Positions 53,991 through 64,000 of a stretch of DNA of 64,000 nt are shown here, in pieces. The stretch is from Oegoconia quadripuncta. Taxonomy: Eukaryota > Arthropoda > Insecta > Lepidoptera > Autostichidae. Position 1 is the first letter of the stretch; every line of letters begins with the position of its first letter. Where the stretch lies: the NCBI GenBank assembly GCA_949316235.1, contig OX438745.1, positions 5,709,001 through 5,773,000 on the forward strand, in the 5' to 3' direction. The translations under genes were made by a program, and so were the position numbers. The notes beneath the pieces were generated by a model, which saw nothing but the letters and a program-made list of their open reading frames with translations, was not told the origin of the DNA and ran no database searches.

Positions 53991-54683
53991 ACAATGGAAT
54001 GGTGTGTGTATTAAGTGTTCCTAATATTAGGTAGGAGAAAAAATTTCTTCGTATTTTATACCCAAATTCAAGACAGTTTATAAAAAAAAACTTATGACGT
54101 TTTGTGATCAATGCCCAGTTCCTACGCAATATCGTAACCAGTGATGAGTCGGCATTGCCCACTATTTCACAGATAGCATCGACTTATCTGTAGCTGGGTG
54201 ACCAGAGCGAACTGAATTTTGGACGTTAAAATTTCCAGATTGAAAAAGCTTGAACCAACCCTTAACGACACTGCATTAGGTTCCATAACGATACATTATT
54301 TTTTTGGGATTTGAGTCTCGTTTTGTCTGGTTTATAACAAAATTTTAAAATGGACCGCAGTCTTCGATGACTCTCACATTTTCTCAGACTGAAAAACAGT
54401 TCAAAAATGGCGAGACATAGTTTTTTAAATCTTATTTTTAATTTCCAAAACGTCACCTTTTAAAGATATCAAACTCAGCCGGGTACAATATTACAACCAA
54501 ACAGATTCCGTCATTAACCATAAGCAGAAATTTTGAAGACCAATGGTTGGTGATCAGCTCAGGATAGCGATGTAAAAATTATTTTCGATTTATCGTCAGG
54601 AAGTTTTATTATTTTTCAACTCCATACGTACAAAATACGAAAAGACTTTTCCCCCGACCTTATTATAAAGTAAGCGACAGTAC

Positions 54684-54818
54684 CTCTCATGCTTCTGCCG
54701 CGTGCCGTAGTCCCCGAAGCGGCGCTCGCAAATCCGGCACTTGTACGGACGGACGCCGGTGTGACGCAACATGTGGCGCTTGAGAGCCTCGTTCATCACG
54801 AAAGAGTAACCGCACACG
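54684..54818 (-). CDS. Zinc-finger gene: alternative cassette exon C
   Basis: 135 nt, acceptor GGTATACAG, donor AG|GTACTG. It encodes [20 protein letters not shown] and KCRICERRFGDYGTRQKHER. Finger 2 needs the first Cys from the exon at 59104, and finger 3 needs its last His from 53131-53241. Same length and phase as cassettes A and B. Confidence 0.9.
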
Positions 54819-55553
54819 CTGTATACCGGTACATTTGTAGTTACGTGTTTGGGATTGAGAGACTCGAAGTGCGGAGAAGGATATGAGATTCGACTTCGAA
54901 AAGTAACATCGTTAAGTCGCGTCAATAAGGAATGAATTTGAAAATGTAAACAATTCTGTTCCATAATAACTACATTATTAGTGCGTTAATACGCGCCTGT
55001 GTAAAATATTAAGACAGACTAGGAAATTTTATATTCAATACAGACAAAAATGTTTAGCCAGTAATAGAAATACCACAACGTTCAGAACAGTTATGTTAAC
55101 CTTTCATCGTCACTACAAATTCCTATCAAACCAAGTAGTGAAAATGTTGAACAAATTAACAAAGTCAGTGATCAGTGCACCCTCAGTGAACTCTTTCAAA
55201 AAGGACAAATATTTTAAATAATAATTAGACCAAACACAAGTGCAGTGATATACACGCATCAGCTTGAAGCTGCTAGCGTATTAATAATAATAAAATCACA
55301 AAAACCTTCCAAATGTAGCATTACATGTCGCACCATAAAAATAAGGTGACAACATAAAATATTCAACACTTTGAATATAAAATGTTGCCTTTATATTTAA
55401 ATATAGTACTTTTAAAATGCAAAACAGAACTCTTAGTCTTCAAATTGTATCCAATATCCATTCCTTATAGACCTCGAATTCCCGTATCCTTTTTTTCAAC
55501 TAATTCGCGACTCAACCCTCTCCTTCACCACAGTCCCGCTCCCCACTCGATCA

Positions 55554-55712
<159 letters not shown>

Positions 55713-55726
55713 TTATGGTGGTTGGT

Positions 55727-55806
55727 GTTGGCTCGACCGACGGAATATGCAGTACCGTAACACGTCATATTCAACCAATAAGTCGACTGTCCCCGGTCGA
55801 GCCAAC
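55727..55806. repeat. Stem in the intron between cassettes A and B
   Basis: GTTGGCTCGACCG (55727-55739) and its perfect complement CGGTCGAGCCAAC (55794-55806) pair across a 54-nt loop. The intron between the two exons is only 141 nt (55690-55830). Confidence 0.75.
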
Positions 55807-55830
55807 CCCAAGGCGCGTCACGTGACTTGC

Positions 55831-55965
55831 CTCTCATGCTTCTGCCGACTTCCGAAGTCGCCAAAGCGTCTGTCGCAGATGCGGCACTTGTACGGACGGT
55901 CGCCGGTGTGACGCATCATGTGTCGACGTAGCTCCATGCTCTGGACGCACGCGTACCCGCAAACG
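55831..55965 (-). CDS. Zinc-finger gene: alternative cassette exon A (GC donor)
   Basis: 135 nt, acceptor TTTCGTCCAG, donor AG|GCAAGT, a GC-AG intron. It encodes VCGYACVQSMELRRHMMRHT and KCRICDRRFGDFGSRQKHER. The next GT downstream (GTCACG) would shift the phase, so the GC donor is preferred. Confidence 0.88.
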
Positions 55966-56421
55966 CTGGACGAAATGTACTCTTAGGCCCGGCAGTCAAC
56001 AAGCGGAGATGTAGTTGTCAACCAATGAAATCGCTTTAATTTAATACCACCTCGGCAAATAAATCCCATTGGTTGAAACTGCTCACCATCGCTGCGTTTC
56101 GCTTTGTCACCAAAGCGAATACCGGGCCATATGTTTTTTGAACATAGAAACATGTACTTCAGTTGATATTATGGTCAAGCGACAGATAGGTCAATTCAGG
56201 GGTATAGCAACCCAAGGCTATCCGAATCAGGCCCATACAAATTTGGTTTCCACACTTTTATGATATGATAAGATTATTGGGAACGACTCGGATAACCCGA
56301 ATTATTCAAATTGACTTACTGCGCCGACTCCAAATAATATAATGAGATTAGAATAACCAGACGCGGGTGCGGGTGCGTTTCACATGGATCAACGTTAATC
56401 TTAATAATTAGATACTTCCAT

Positions 56422-56440
56422 AACAGCGTTTGCGGGAACG
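56422..56440 (-). promoter_or_regulatory. Candidate RNA-pairing (docking) site for cassette acceptors
   Basis: In the transcript this sequence can pair with 18 of 19 bases across the acceptor and first codons of cassette B (55676-55694), 15 of them contiguous, and with 16 of 17 at cassette A (55952-55968). The likeness does not extend beyond this stretch. It lies 457 nt upstream of cassette A in the same intron. Confidence 0.5.
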
Positions 56441-56796
56441 TATGTTATTTGTTATATTTTTGTAATGGGCGCGGGTGATGAAATCAAAACGAAAGCAATG
56501 TGTAATTTTTGAACATTAGTCGTCTGTCTGACTGAAGAATAAGTATAACAAAAAATAAAAATGTAAAAAAAGTAAATAACGCCACCCGCACCCATGCCTC
56601 AGAGAATACATGGAGGTGATATATTTGCACATATTTGGAAACGACAATTAATCAAGATTTTCTGTAGAAGTACTAGCAAGTAGTATGCTAAAATGGCTGT
56701 CCCATAAGCACGTTTACAGACGAACGACACGGCAAACGCTTGTCGCTAACTTCATTCGAGAGCCGTTGACTGCGATCGCTTGTCGCCAGGTCCGGT

Positions 56797-57220
56797 CATT
56801 CCACTCTACACCACCAGAACGACACCCCAGGAGGTGTCGTTTGGAATCACTATTCCGTTCGATACTACCGACTATTAGTGATGTCCTGCAAATTATCATA
56901 GGTGTATTTCCTCTATTCTCAGTAGTTCAATGAACAGTGATTTCATATGTTTACAACTTACTGTACTTGGTCGTTGATAAGTTTGATAACAACAACAATT
57001 ATTGACTTGTTAGACTAATAGTTAAAAACCTTTTCATTAAATAATAACATCAAATTGTCTTCTTTGTTTTTGACAGTATCACAGACTAGGTACTCATTAG
57101 TGGTTACTATGTAAACTATAGCTTAATATTCGAGACATCACTAGGAGGGTGTCGAACGGAATAGTGATTCCAAACAACACCTCCTGGGGTGTCGTTCTGG
57201 TGGTGTCGAGTGGAATGAAC
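56797..57220. mobile_element. Inverted-repeat element, GACACCCCAGGAGGTGTC type
   Basis: About 90 bp at 56797-56885 is the near-complement of 57134-57220 (CATTCCACTCTACACCACCA; AATCACTATTCCGTTCGA). It is intronic in the zinc-finger gene. Confidence 0.7.
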
Positions 57221-57348
57221 GGGCAGGTCAGTCAAAACCGGCGTTCAACTGATATCGCAGCCGATGGCGACAGCCGTCAACAGCGTTCGTATATCTACTG
57301 CAAAATGTTTTCATTTTTACCTTTTTTTTTTCACGGGGAAATGTGTTA

Positions 57349-57411
57349 CGCATACACCGACCGCGCGCCAAGGGCCTTACGCGAGGCTGCGGGCTTGGTG
57401 TAGACCCGCCT
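57349..57411. repeat. Fragment of the AGGCGGGTCTA element
   Basis: GCGCCAAGGGCCTTACGCGAGG to GGTGTAGACCCGCC matches the right end of the full element at 60531-61253. Confidence 0.75.
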
Positions 57412-57479
57412 AACCAAGATTCCCGCAAAACGACTCGCCGCACGATACGAGAATTACACAACGAATTCCTAAATTTTAA

Positions 57480-59103
57480 CATGGTTTAAACTAAATTTTA
57501 ATTCGTATTATCTGTCATATATTGTCATGGCAAACTTTGCATAAATGAGCTGTTAAATTAGCTGTCCTTGGAAAAAAATTGCCAACTCGAAAAAACACCC
57601 GTTTGGTTTTGTAGGAGTCTGCTGGAAAGCATCGTTAGTCTGTAAGCGCGCTAGATATACTTTGGTAAAATTAATATAAAAAATGCACTCACTAAGCAGA
57701 TTATTCCTACATTTAAACATACAATCACGTTAAAATTGACCTGATACGACAGGAAGCAATACTCTTATAATCTAACCATGGAAGCTAGACTGCTCTTGGG
57801 TGCTATTAGTCCGTCATAGTAAAATATATGACCACATGGGAGTACCCACGGTGGGGCAAGGTGGGGCGGCTGCCTGCCCCGCTCTCCACCCGGAATTGAA
57901 GCTAAATATTTACGAATTAAGTTACAAATTGATTTATAAATTAATTAAAATAATTGAATCGGGCGTTATTTTGCGAAGATCCATCACAAATAAAAGTAAA
58001 ATAATTGTTTTTTTTTCATTGTTTAAACATACCGCGCGAAACAATGCGTTATCGATGAATTTAAAAAAACTTGAAGTGCTCCGACATTAATGTAATTGAG
58101 TTTTCTTGTTTCCTTACTTTTGCCCCACCCCCAAGTAAATGCTGGGTAAGCCCCATACATGGGCTTATCGTTCACATACTCTTTTGAAGCAAAAAAAAAC
58201 GGTCTAACAGCCAGCCTTTGGCTCACCAGGAGTGGTGTGAGGAGGGACAAGACGCACACACTCAGAGCGACAGATCTGTTCCCCTTTCCCTGCCTCCCAA
58301 GATGCAATTTAGATTACATGATCAAATTATTAAACTTAAATAATAGCTACAATTTTATTTTATTTGACAGTTGCGTTTTATTTATACATGGAGCACACTG
58401 AAACTTTTGTGTTAGTTATATTATAGACCAGTTTATAAGTAATAGATTTATTATTTTTAAAATATTCTCTGTTACATTTCAAGCAGTTCATTTATTCTAA
58501 CCCTTTTTCAATATCTAAGGATTACTGATTTCAGAGCATATTTTTTTTACCATGCCATACCATGCTCTTCGCATTCATTACATTGTCGCTACGAACGAAA
58601 AAGTATTAACAAACAATTTCCCGCCAAATAAATAAGATTTTATATGTATTTAAAAAATATTACAATATCTATGAGCAGCCAGCTAGAAACACAAAACTTT
58701 CAGTATGCCCCATGTAGTCATTAATTTATTGTTTAGATTAAATTTCTTGTATCGTCATATGGTTTAAGGTGATCAATATTTTCAGAAGCCTAATAATCAA
58801 CATAGATCTAGTAAATCTTAATGGAAAGAACAGACAGATACAGGAACAGATACACATACAACTCTATTATAAATTGTAACCGTTGCACTTAATTTTTATT
58901 TTTTAATTACGCTGAAATAAGGATACATTTGGAAAACCATAACACTGAACAGAATAATTTTGCGATCGAATATTTTGGTACGTGTTTCTGTAATTTTATC
59001 TATCTAATCTTCAGCTTAAACTTCAACTATGATAAGAATAATTCGCTAGATCACCGTTGAGACATACCTATTCATAAGCTGTAAGAACTGGAATGCAACA
59101 TAC
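57480..59103. other. Intron of the zinc-finger gene, nothing further seen
   Basis: AT-rich, with no recognisable cassette exon or repeat boundary on either strand. I looked for CCCGCAAACGCTG-type exon starts and found none here. Confidence 0.5.
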
Positions 59104-59199
59104 CTGCACACGAAGGGCTTGATGCCCAAATGCCGACGTATATGAGTCTGCAACGATGCGTTGGAGGTAAAGGAGGCGCCACAAGTTTCACATGTGTGC
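59104..59199 (-). CDS. Zinc-finger gene: constant exon with finger 1
   Basis: 96 nt, acceptor TTACTTTGCAG, donor AG|GTATGT. It encodes HTCETCGASFTSNASLQTH and IRRH (finger 1), then FVC, the first Cys of finger 2. The exon ends in phase 2, in the middle of the Cys-x2-Cys. Confidence 0.92.
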
Positions 59200-59464
59200 C
59201 TGCAAAGTAAACTCATTGGTATCAATAACTTATGTTATTATTACAGCCTATTACCGACTTACAATGAATCGGCAGTAAGTCTTAAATGTATTGGGAAAAT
59301 GCTTATTTAATTTTTACGGAATATTTAAATGTACATCTCAGTTTGTATTTGTTGAAGTTGTGAGGCTCTTATTGTATTCATGTATGTTTGCTTTATTGCT
59401 ATTAGACTATGATAGATAAATTGCATAAACTGGCACACATACAAAGAAACAAATATATTATAAA

Positions 59465-59612
59465 TAAATATTTCGGACACTTACACCAATCATCTGGTCC
59501 CAAACTAAACAAAGCTGGTACTATGGCTACTAGCTAACGGATAAACATACATAAATATTTATATAAAGGTCCAGTACTCTGGAATAAATGTTTATATTCA
59601 TCACACAAACAT
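59465..59612 (-). repeat. SINE family B, 3' part
   Basis: ACACTTACACCAATCATCTG to TTCATCACACAAACATATAA, lacking the tRNA-like end. Confidence 0.75.
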
Positions 59613-59827
59613 ATAAATATAAAAAAAAAGCCATTTTCATCAATCGCCACTCTGGGTTTGTTTCGTCAATTTCAGGGAACGATATACCGTTGCGTGTGTT
59701 GCGTATAAACCTTGAATAGGTTTCTGTGGCGCACATTTGTATTGTGTTAAACCTTTTTCATATATAATGAATAAATGAAAAAAAAAAAAAAACCCGAAAA
59801 ATTTGTATTTCTAAACTCAACACTCAC

Positions 59828-60012
59828 GTCTTTTCGTAATGATATCTCTTCTTCGGTCTATCGTACTTCTTCTTTGGCCTCGGGTTGAGGATGTGGTCAG
59901 GTATCGGCTCCGAGAAGGCGAGGATCGTCTCCTTCAAGAGAACGTCTTCACCGTTGTCCTTCTTTGGCTTCACCACGGGAGGCTTACGCGGACGACCACG
60001 CTTCTTTGGCTG
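59828..60012 (-). CDS. Zinc-finger gene: AT-hook 2 exon
   Basis: 185 nt, donor AC|GTGAGT. It encodes QPKKRGRPRKPPVVKPKK and KKKYDRPKKRYHYEK. The acceptor may be either of two adjacent CAGs (one Gln more or less). Confidence 0.88.
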
Positions 60013-60530
60013 CTGTAGTAGAAAGAAATATATTTTAATATCTTCAACAATTCAATAACATACTGGATTATATCAAGAGTCTTACTGTACACTACTTTTG
60101 CTTCTTCCACTCTCTTCAAATGCTTCATACATACTCGTTGGTTAGTGGTTAACCGCACCGGACCTATTGTGAGTACGTCAGTCACTAGATTGACGTATGT
60201 CCTCCTTGGTCGACCTTTACTGATCTGTCCATTCACACTTTTGTTATATATTACTTTCCTTGATCACACCAAAGAAACATCCAAACTTTGTTAATTAAAG
60301 AAAGATATTCTCATAAAGAGAATACAGTCACTTCCATGAGTATTGTTATTAGATGATGGTCCTGTTTGAATAAGGTTACCGATTCAATCCATTCATTTAC
60401 TTATTTACAGATGATTTTTAATAGTATGTTGAGCAAGTTTAGTTTTGAATGCATCATGAACTAACAATCTTTGTCTGATTATAATTTGCTATATTTGTTG
60501 TATAGATTTGTGCTCCCTCAAAAGTAATTA

Positions 60531-61253
60531 GGCGGGTCTATACCAAGCTCGCGGCCTCGCGCGAGACCCTTGGCACGCGGCAAGCGCCTTGCCGCGCGGT
60601 CGGTGTGGCCGGGCCGAGCTCAGCCTCGGGCGAGCGCGTAGGCAAACGAGCCGACTAGTGTCGGTTTTTCTGTTTGCTCAAAGATGCCCAGATCGTTTGC
60701 CGCGCGCTGTGTGGACGCCACGTCCTTTAATAGGTAGCGCGCTCGATCGAAAAAATTGATAAAGATCAGTGTCGACGGTTAAAATTTGTAAGTTGCAAAT
60801 ATTTTGGCTTTGGGATACCAGGGGTCCGAATTATACTAACAGGCTAAGAGAGGATTCCTGGCTAAATATATACCTTAAAACGACTACCAGTTAAGGATTT
60901 GAAAAAAAAAGGAATTGTTGTGTGGATGTACATAGACGTGAAAAATCGTCACACAATTCTTGGTAAACTCGATTCCCATAACAAAATTGACTTCATCCAA
61001 ATTCTTTTTTTTTTGTTTTTCAAATTATTTCGTTTCCAATTTTTATAGTCGTGTGTAGCTAATAAAAGCAAAAGTTGCCATGCGCATGTACGGCACCATA
61101 TTCGCTCTCAACTGAGCAAATATGGCTCGGGCTGATCTGGCGAGGCAGCCTCGCTGTGTAAAATTATCCGACCGAGCGTGCCTCGCGCGCGGCAGGACAT
61201 TTGCCGCGCGTCAAGGGCCTCGCGCGAGGCTGTGAGCTTGGTGTAGACCCGCC
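60531..61253. mobile_element. GC-rich MITE, GGCGGGTCTA ends
   Basis: 723 bp with inverted ends (GGCGGGTCTATACCAAGCTC; complement GAGCTTGGTGTAGACCCGCC) and an AT-rich middle. It lies in an intron of the zinc-finger gene. Confidence 0.8.
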
Positions 61254-61465
61254 TATTGTTGTTTTACCAAGGTTATAAACATGGCTATTACAAATTCTAG
61301 AGTGGAGACAACCCACCGGCTAGTGTAGCGTGCGATGTTGGCAAATAACCTGATAAAGACGTGAAGTAGCTAGACGCTTCCAACCGGTTGCCCTGGAAAT
61401 CTATGGAGCAGGCCTCCAACATTCCGTGGCTGATATGACAAAGCTGAATTATCATGATAACAAAC

Positions 61466-61554
61466 CTTTTTCTCCTGACGCTCAGGTTCCGATCCCGGTC
61501 CCATTTCGGGATCATCACCATCAGGATTGAAATCAGGGTCATCACCACCAAATT
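61466..61554 (-). CDS. Zinc-finger gene: acidic linker exon
   Basis: 89 nt, acceptor TTATTGTTATAG, donor GTTTGT. It encodes FGGDDPDFNPDGDDPEMGPG and SEPERQEKK. Confidence 0.85.
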
Positions 61555-63259
61555 CTATAACAATAATAAATTGAAAACACAGAATTGGCTGTTGAGAAAT
61601 GTGTGTACATATGTATTAACAAACAAGACCATTGTGTTGAACACAAAAGAAGCTACTTGCTTCCCTATGCGGAATTTACATGCCATAGGTACTCATTTTT
61701 GCTTATTTCCGCATCATTAGAGCACTTTGTACACATCATCAAGAAATGTAACAATAATTTTCTATTCAAATAAGAATCATTTAAATTAAATAGAAGCAAT
61801 GGAGACAGGAATGTACTGTTATTGACCTGACACTTTGATATTGAATTGTAAATAATAAAAAGGCAGATGTAATGTTACAGAATACTTGATAGTATTAACA
61901 TACAGAAGAGACACTCCCTAACAAAAAACATCTTTTTGGTATGAAAATATATTCACCAAAATGAGATTCATAACATACATAATTCGTATTGAATCCTATT
62001 TCTTATGAAAAGAGCTTGTTGTCTATTGTATTTAGCTATCGTCTAGGTGGTATGTTTTGAGGATATCTGTGAGTGCACAGTTGTATGATACACTTAAGGA
62101 TACACAGTCAATTAAGGATACACATATCACTTCTAAGAACTTCATATATAAAATGTTTTCTAAGATATCGGTAGCTTGCTATAGATATAATCTAGGTATT
62201 TATTAATAAAACATAAAACTATTAAAATTACCACTGTGAATTTCATTGCAACATAAAATATACTTAGAACTCTTGAACTATTTACAAAAATATCAATCAA
62301 TATCACTTTATACATTTATCCACTTGTTTGTGGAGTGTGTCCGGTACGAGCAATCTAGAAGGGCACTGATGAGTGAACTTAAACTGAACGGATTTGATGT
62401 AGGAGTGTTTCACGCTATTCTGTCCTTACCAAACTCAGAAAGAGCCAGGAAATTATTCAGTTTTGTGTACTCATCGGTGTCTCGTTAAGTGTAGGGATTA
62501 GTTAAAGGGTACGATGGGACTGCCATACAAAATTTGTAAAAGTCCCTGTAAAAACTTTATATTAAAAAAAAAAAAAAATTATCCACTGGACGCCACTGGA
62601 CGGAAGAAACCCTCTTAAGAAAGCTTGATGTAAAATAGAAGACTACTAGATTCCTGCACGCTATTTATGAAAAATTTCACTGAGGGCAAATATCACGACT
62701 CAATAATTTATTTTAAGAAATTATAAAGTAGCAATTGATAAATTTTTTAGAAAATCATTTTAGGGGGAGTTAGCATCTTCTAGAAAGCAATGAAGTTCAC
62801 AGTGGTAACTTTAATTCAATATTGTAGGTTTTATAACTAACTACCTATACTATACCTAAAGCAAGCTACAGAATGACTAAAAAAACATTTTGATTACTGA
62901 TGGGTACTCTTATCCTTCTACAAAAAATCAGGAACTTAAGATTATAGGAAGTTACATCATAAAATTATGTAGGCCTGCATAGACGACTACTACTGCATAG
63001 ACATAGATTACAGTTCACACTCTCTTATTGCTTTAGCCCTGAGCCATTTCAGAAACTACGCAAGGTTAGGTTAGCACATTGCTGTGCAATGGATAAATAT
63101 GTAAAACAGGATCTGTAAGTTTTACGAAACTCCCTGCCGGGCATCACTGATGTTGTGAATTCTTGCATTGCGTGTCTGGATCACTTGCCAGCAGGTCAAA
63201 CATTACTCCAATAGATCATGCAAAATAAACAGGGCCCTCTAGTGGCTGATAAAACTTAC
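61555..63259. other. Intron of the zinc-finger gene, nothing further seen
   Basis: AT-rich. The plus-strand frames 61454-61773 and 62246-62488 have no domain or host-gene context. Confidence 0.45.
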
Positions 63260-63400
63260 CATCACCTCCGAAAGGTTCTTCATCCTCATCATTGTTTGGT
63301 TCTTCCTTCAGCTCCAAAGAGCCTGAAGCTAACAGAGAAGTTAGGGCTTCTGGCTCCTTCTGAGAGGACTTAGGCTTCTTACGTTGGTAGGGGGATATGT
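63260..63400 (-). CDS. Zinc-finger gene: Ser/Glu-rich exon
   Basis: 141 nt, acceptor AATTTTGCAG, donor GTAAGT. It encodes ISPYQRKKPKSSQKEPEALT and LKEEPNNDEDEEPFGGD. LKEEP fits a sumoylation consensus. Confidence 0.87.
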
Positions 63401-63538
63401 CTGCAAAATTAATCATTAAATTCAATATATTTATTGCATTATGTACATTAATTAAATGTTCCATTATTTGATGTTTGCAAGAATATAACAAAGAATTCTT
63501 GAACATAATCTAGGTCTTAATCAGTTTAAAACAGCAGT

Positions 63539-63600
63539 ATATAAAGCATTGAACATATATAGATATAAAGCATTGAACATATATAGATATAAAGCATTGC
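63539..63600. repeat. Tandem repeat, 24-bp unit
   Basis: About two and a half copies of ATAAAGCATTGAACATATAT plus AGAT, intronic. Confidence 0.85.
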
Positions 63601-63784
63601 CATAAAATATAAGTTAAGTTGAAAATCTGAGTCTCTGGGGGAGATTTAATTTTGTTAACTGTGCCATCAACCACAATTAACAAAATGAACATATTTTAAT
63701 GGAAATCCTAATACTTTGATCTTTCTATCATCAATCAGGTTGCAGACAAATATGTTTGGCATTAGAGGTTCCCTTCCAACTTAC

Positions 63785-64000
63785 CAATCTGTCCCTGCTC
63801 ATTAGGATACTTCCTCGGTCGTCCTCTCTTCCTTGGCCCAGGAGCTTTGGTCACCACAGAGCTAAGCGGGGTCTTGGTGAGAGTGCGAGTCCACTGACCC
63901 TGAGGGTCATGTTCAACTGGTAGCTCGTACTGGAGCAGCAGCCCATTCTCTTGTTTTATTGTTATTGTTTCTGTCTCTATTGCTGAAGTGATTATTGTAG
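63785..64000 (-). CDS. Zinc-finger gene: AT-hook 1 exon, runs off the window
   Basis: At least 216 nt, donor ATTG|GTAAG. It encodes TETITIKQENGLLLQYELPV, then PGPRKRGRPRKYPNEQGQ. IKQEN fits a sumoylation consensus. The upstream end is outside the window. Confidence 0.87.

Noticed and set aside
54596..54964. 122-residue frame containing zinc-finger motifs taken as a single gene
   Set aside because: Only 54684-54818 is coding. The flanks are intron, and the splice sites and equal length of the other cassettes define the exon.
61297..61551. 84-residue minus-strand frame
   Set aside because: It runs into the intron past the donor at 61466; only 61466-61554 is coding, and in a different frame from part of this reading.

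Overview
The window is an insect nuclear genome segment, most likely from a moth or butterfly (Lepidoptera). The grounds are its AT-rich composition, short GT-AG introns, many tRNA-like SINEs, small inverted-repeat elements, and LINE 3' ends whose coded peptides (WNSLP..., FKSRVN..., FLKGRQR...) I associate with lepidopteran LINEs. No CRISPR array, rRNA or convincing free-standing tRNA is present.

Region 1 (1-8157) is intergenic, with no gene I can support. It holds several inverted-repeat elements, SINEs and LINE tails.

Region 2 (8158-25379) is the main mobile element: a 17,210-bp Maverick/Polinton of the adintovirus type (8164-25373). It has about 240-bp terminal inverted repeats and an exact 6-bp target duplication, and it sits inside an older SINE. 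Rightward genes (8987-15995) encode a packaging ATPase, a conserved 332-residue protein, a frameshifted fibre-like repeat protein, an integrase with chromodomain, a phospholipase A2 virion protein, an adenain-like protease with no obvious start codon, a penton-like minor capsid protein, a 56-residue basic protein, the double jelly-roll major capsid protein and a 166-residue Cys/His protein. Leftward genes are a small spliced gene whose first coding exon is only the ATG, a 1173-residue protein-primed DNA polymerase, and a multi-exon gene with GC-rich, host-like composition. The two gene sets converge near 16.0-16.2 kb. Together they cover replication, integration, packaging and capsid building. 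Most are intact, and the two damaged genes suggest a recent but probably no longer complete provirus.

Region 3 (25380-50500) is repeat-rich host DNA: nested SINEs, MITEs, LINE ends, and an 825-bp fold-back element with 268-bp arms. It contains the last three exons (31548-33567, minus strand) of an unidentified coiled-coil gene.

Region 4 (50513-64000, minus strand) is the 3' part of a host transcription-factor gene with two AT-hooks and five C2H2 fingers, continuing beyond the window. Ten exon positions join with consistent phases. At one position there are three alternative 135-nt exons of equal length and phase, plus two decayed ones. Each encodes most of fingers 2 and 3, and the constant exons on both sides supply the missing Cys and His. 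This is a mutually exclusive exon cassette that would change DNA-binding specificity. Upstream lies a 19-nt sequence able to pair with the acceptor of two of the alternative exons, and one cassette exon uses a GC donor. This splicing switch is the most novel feature I see.
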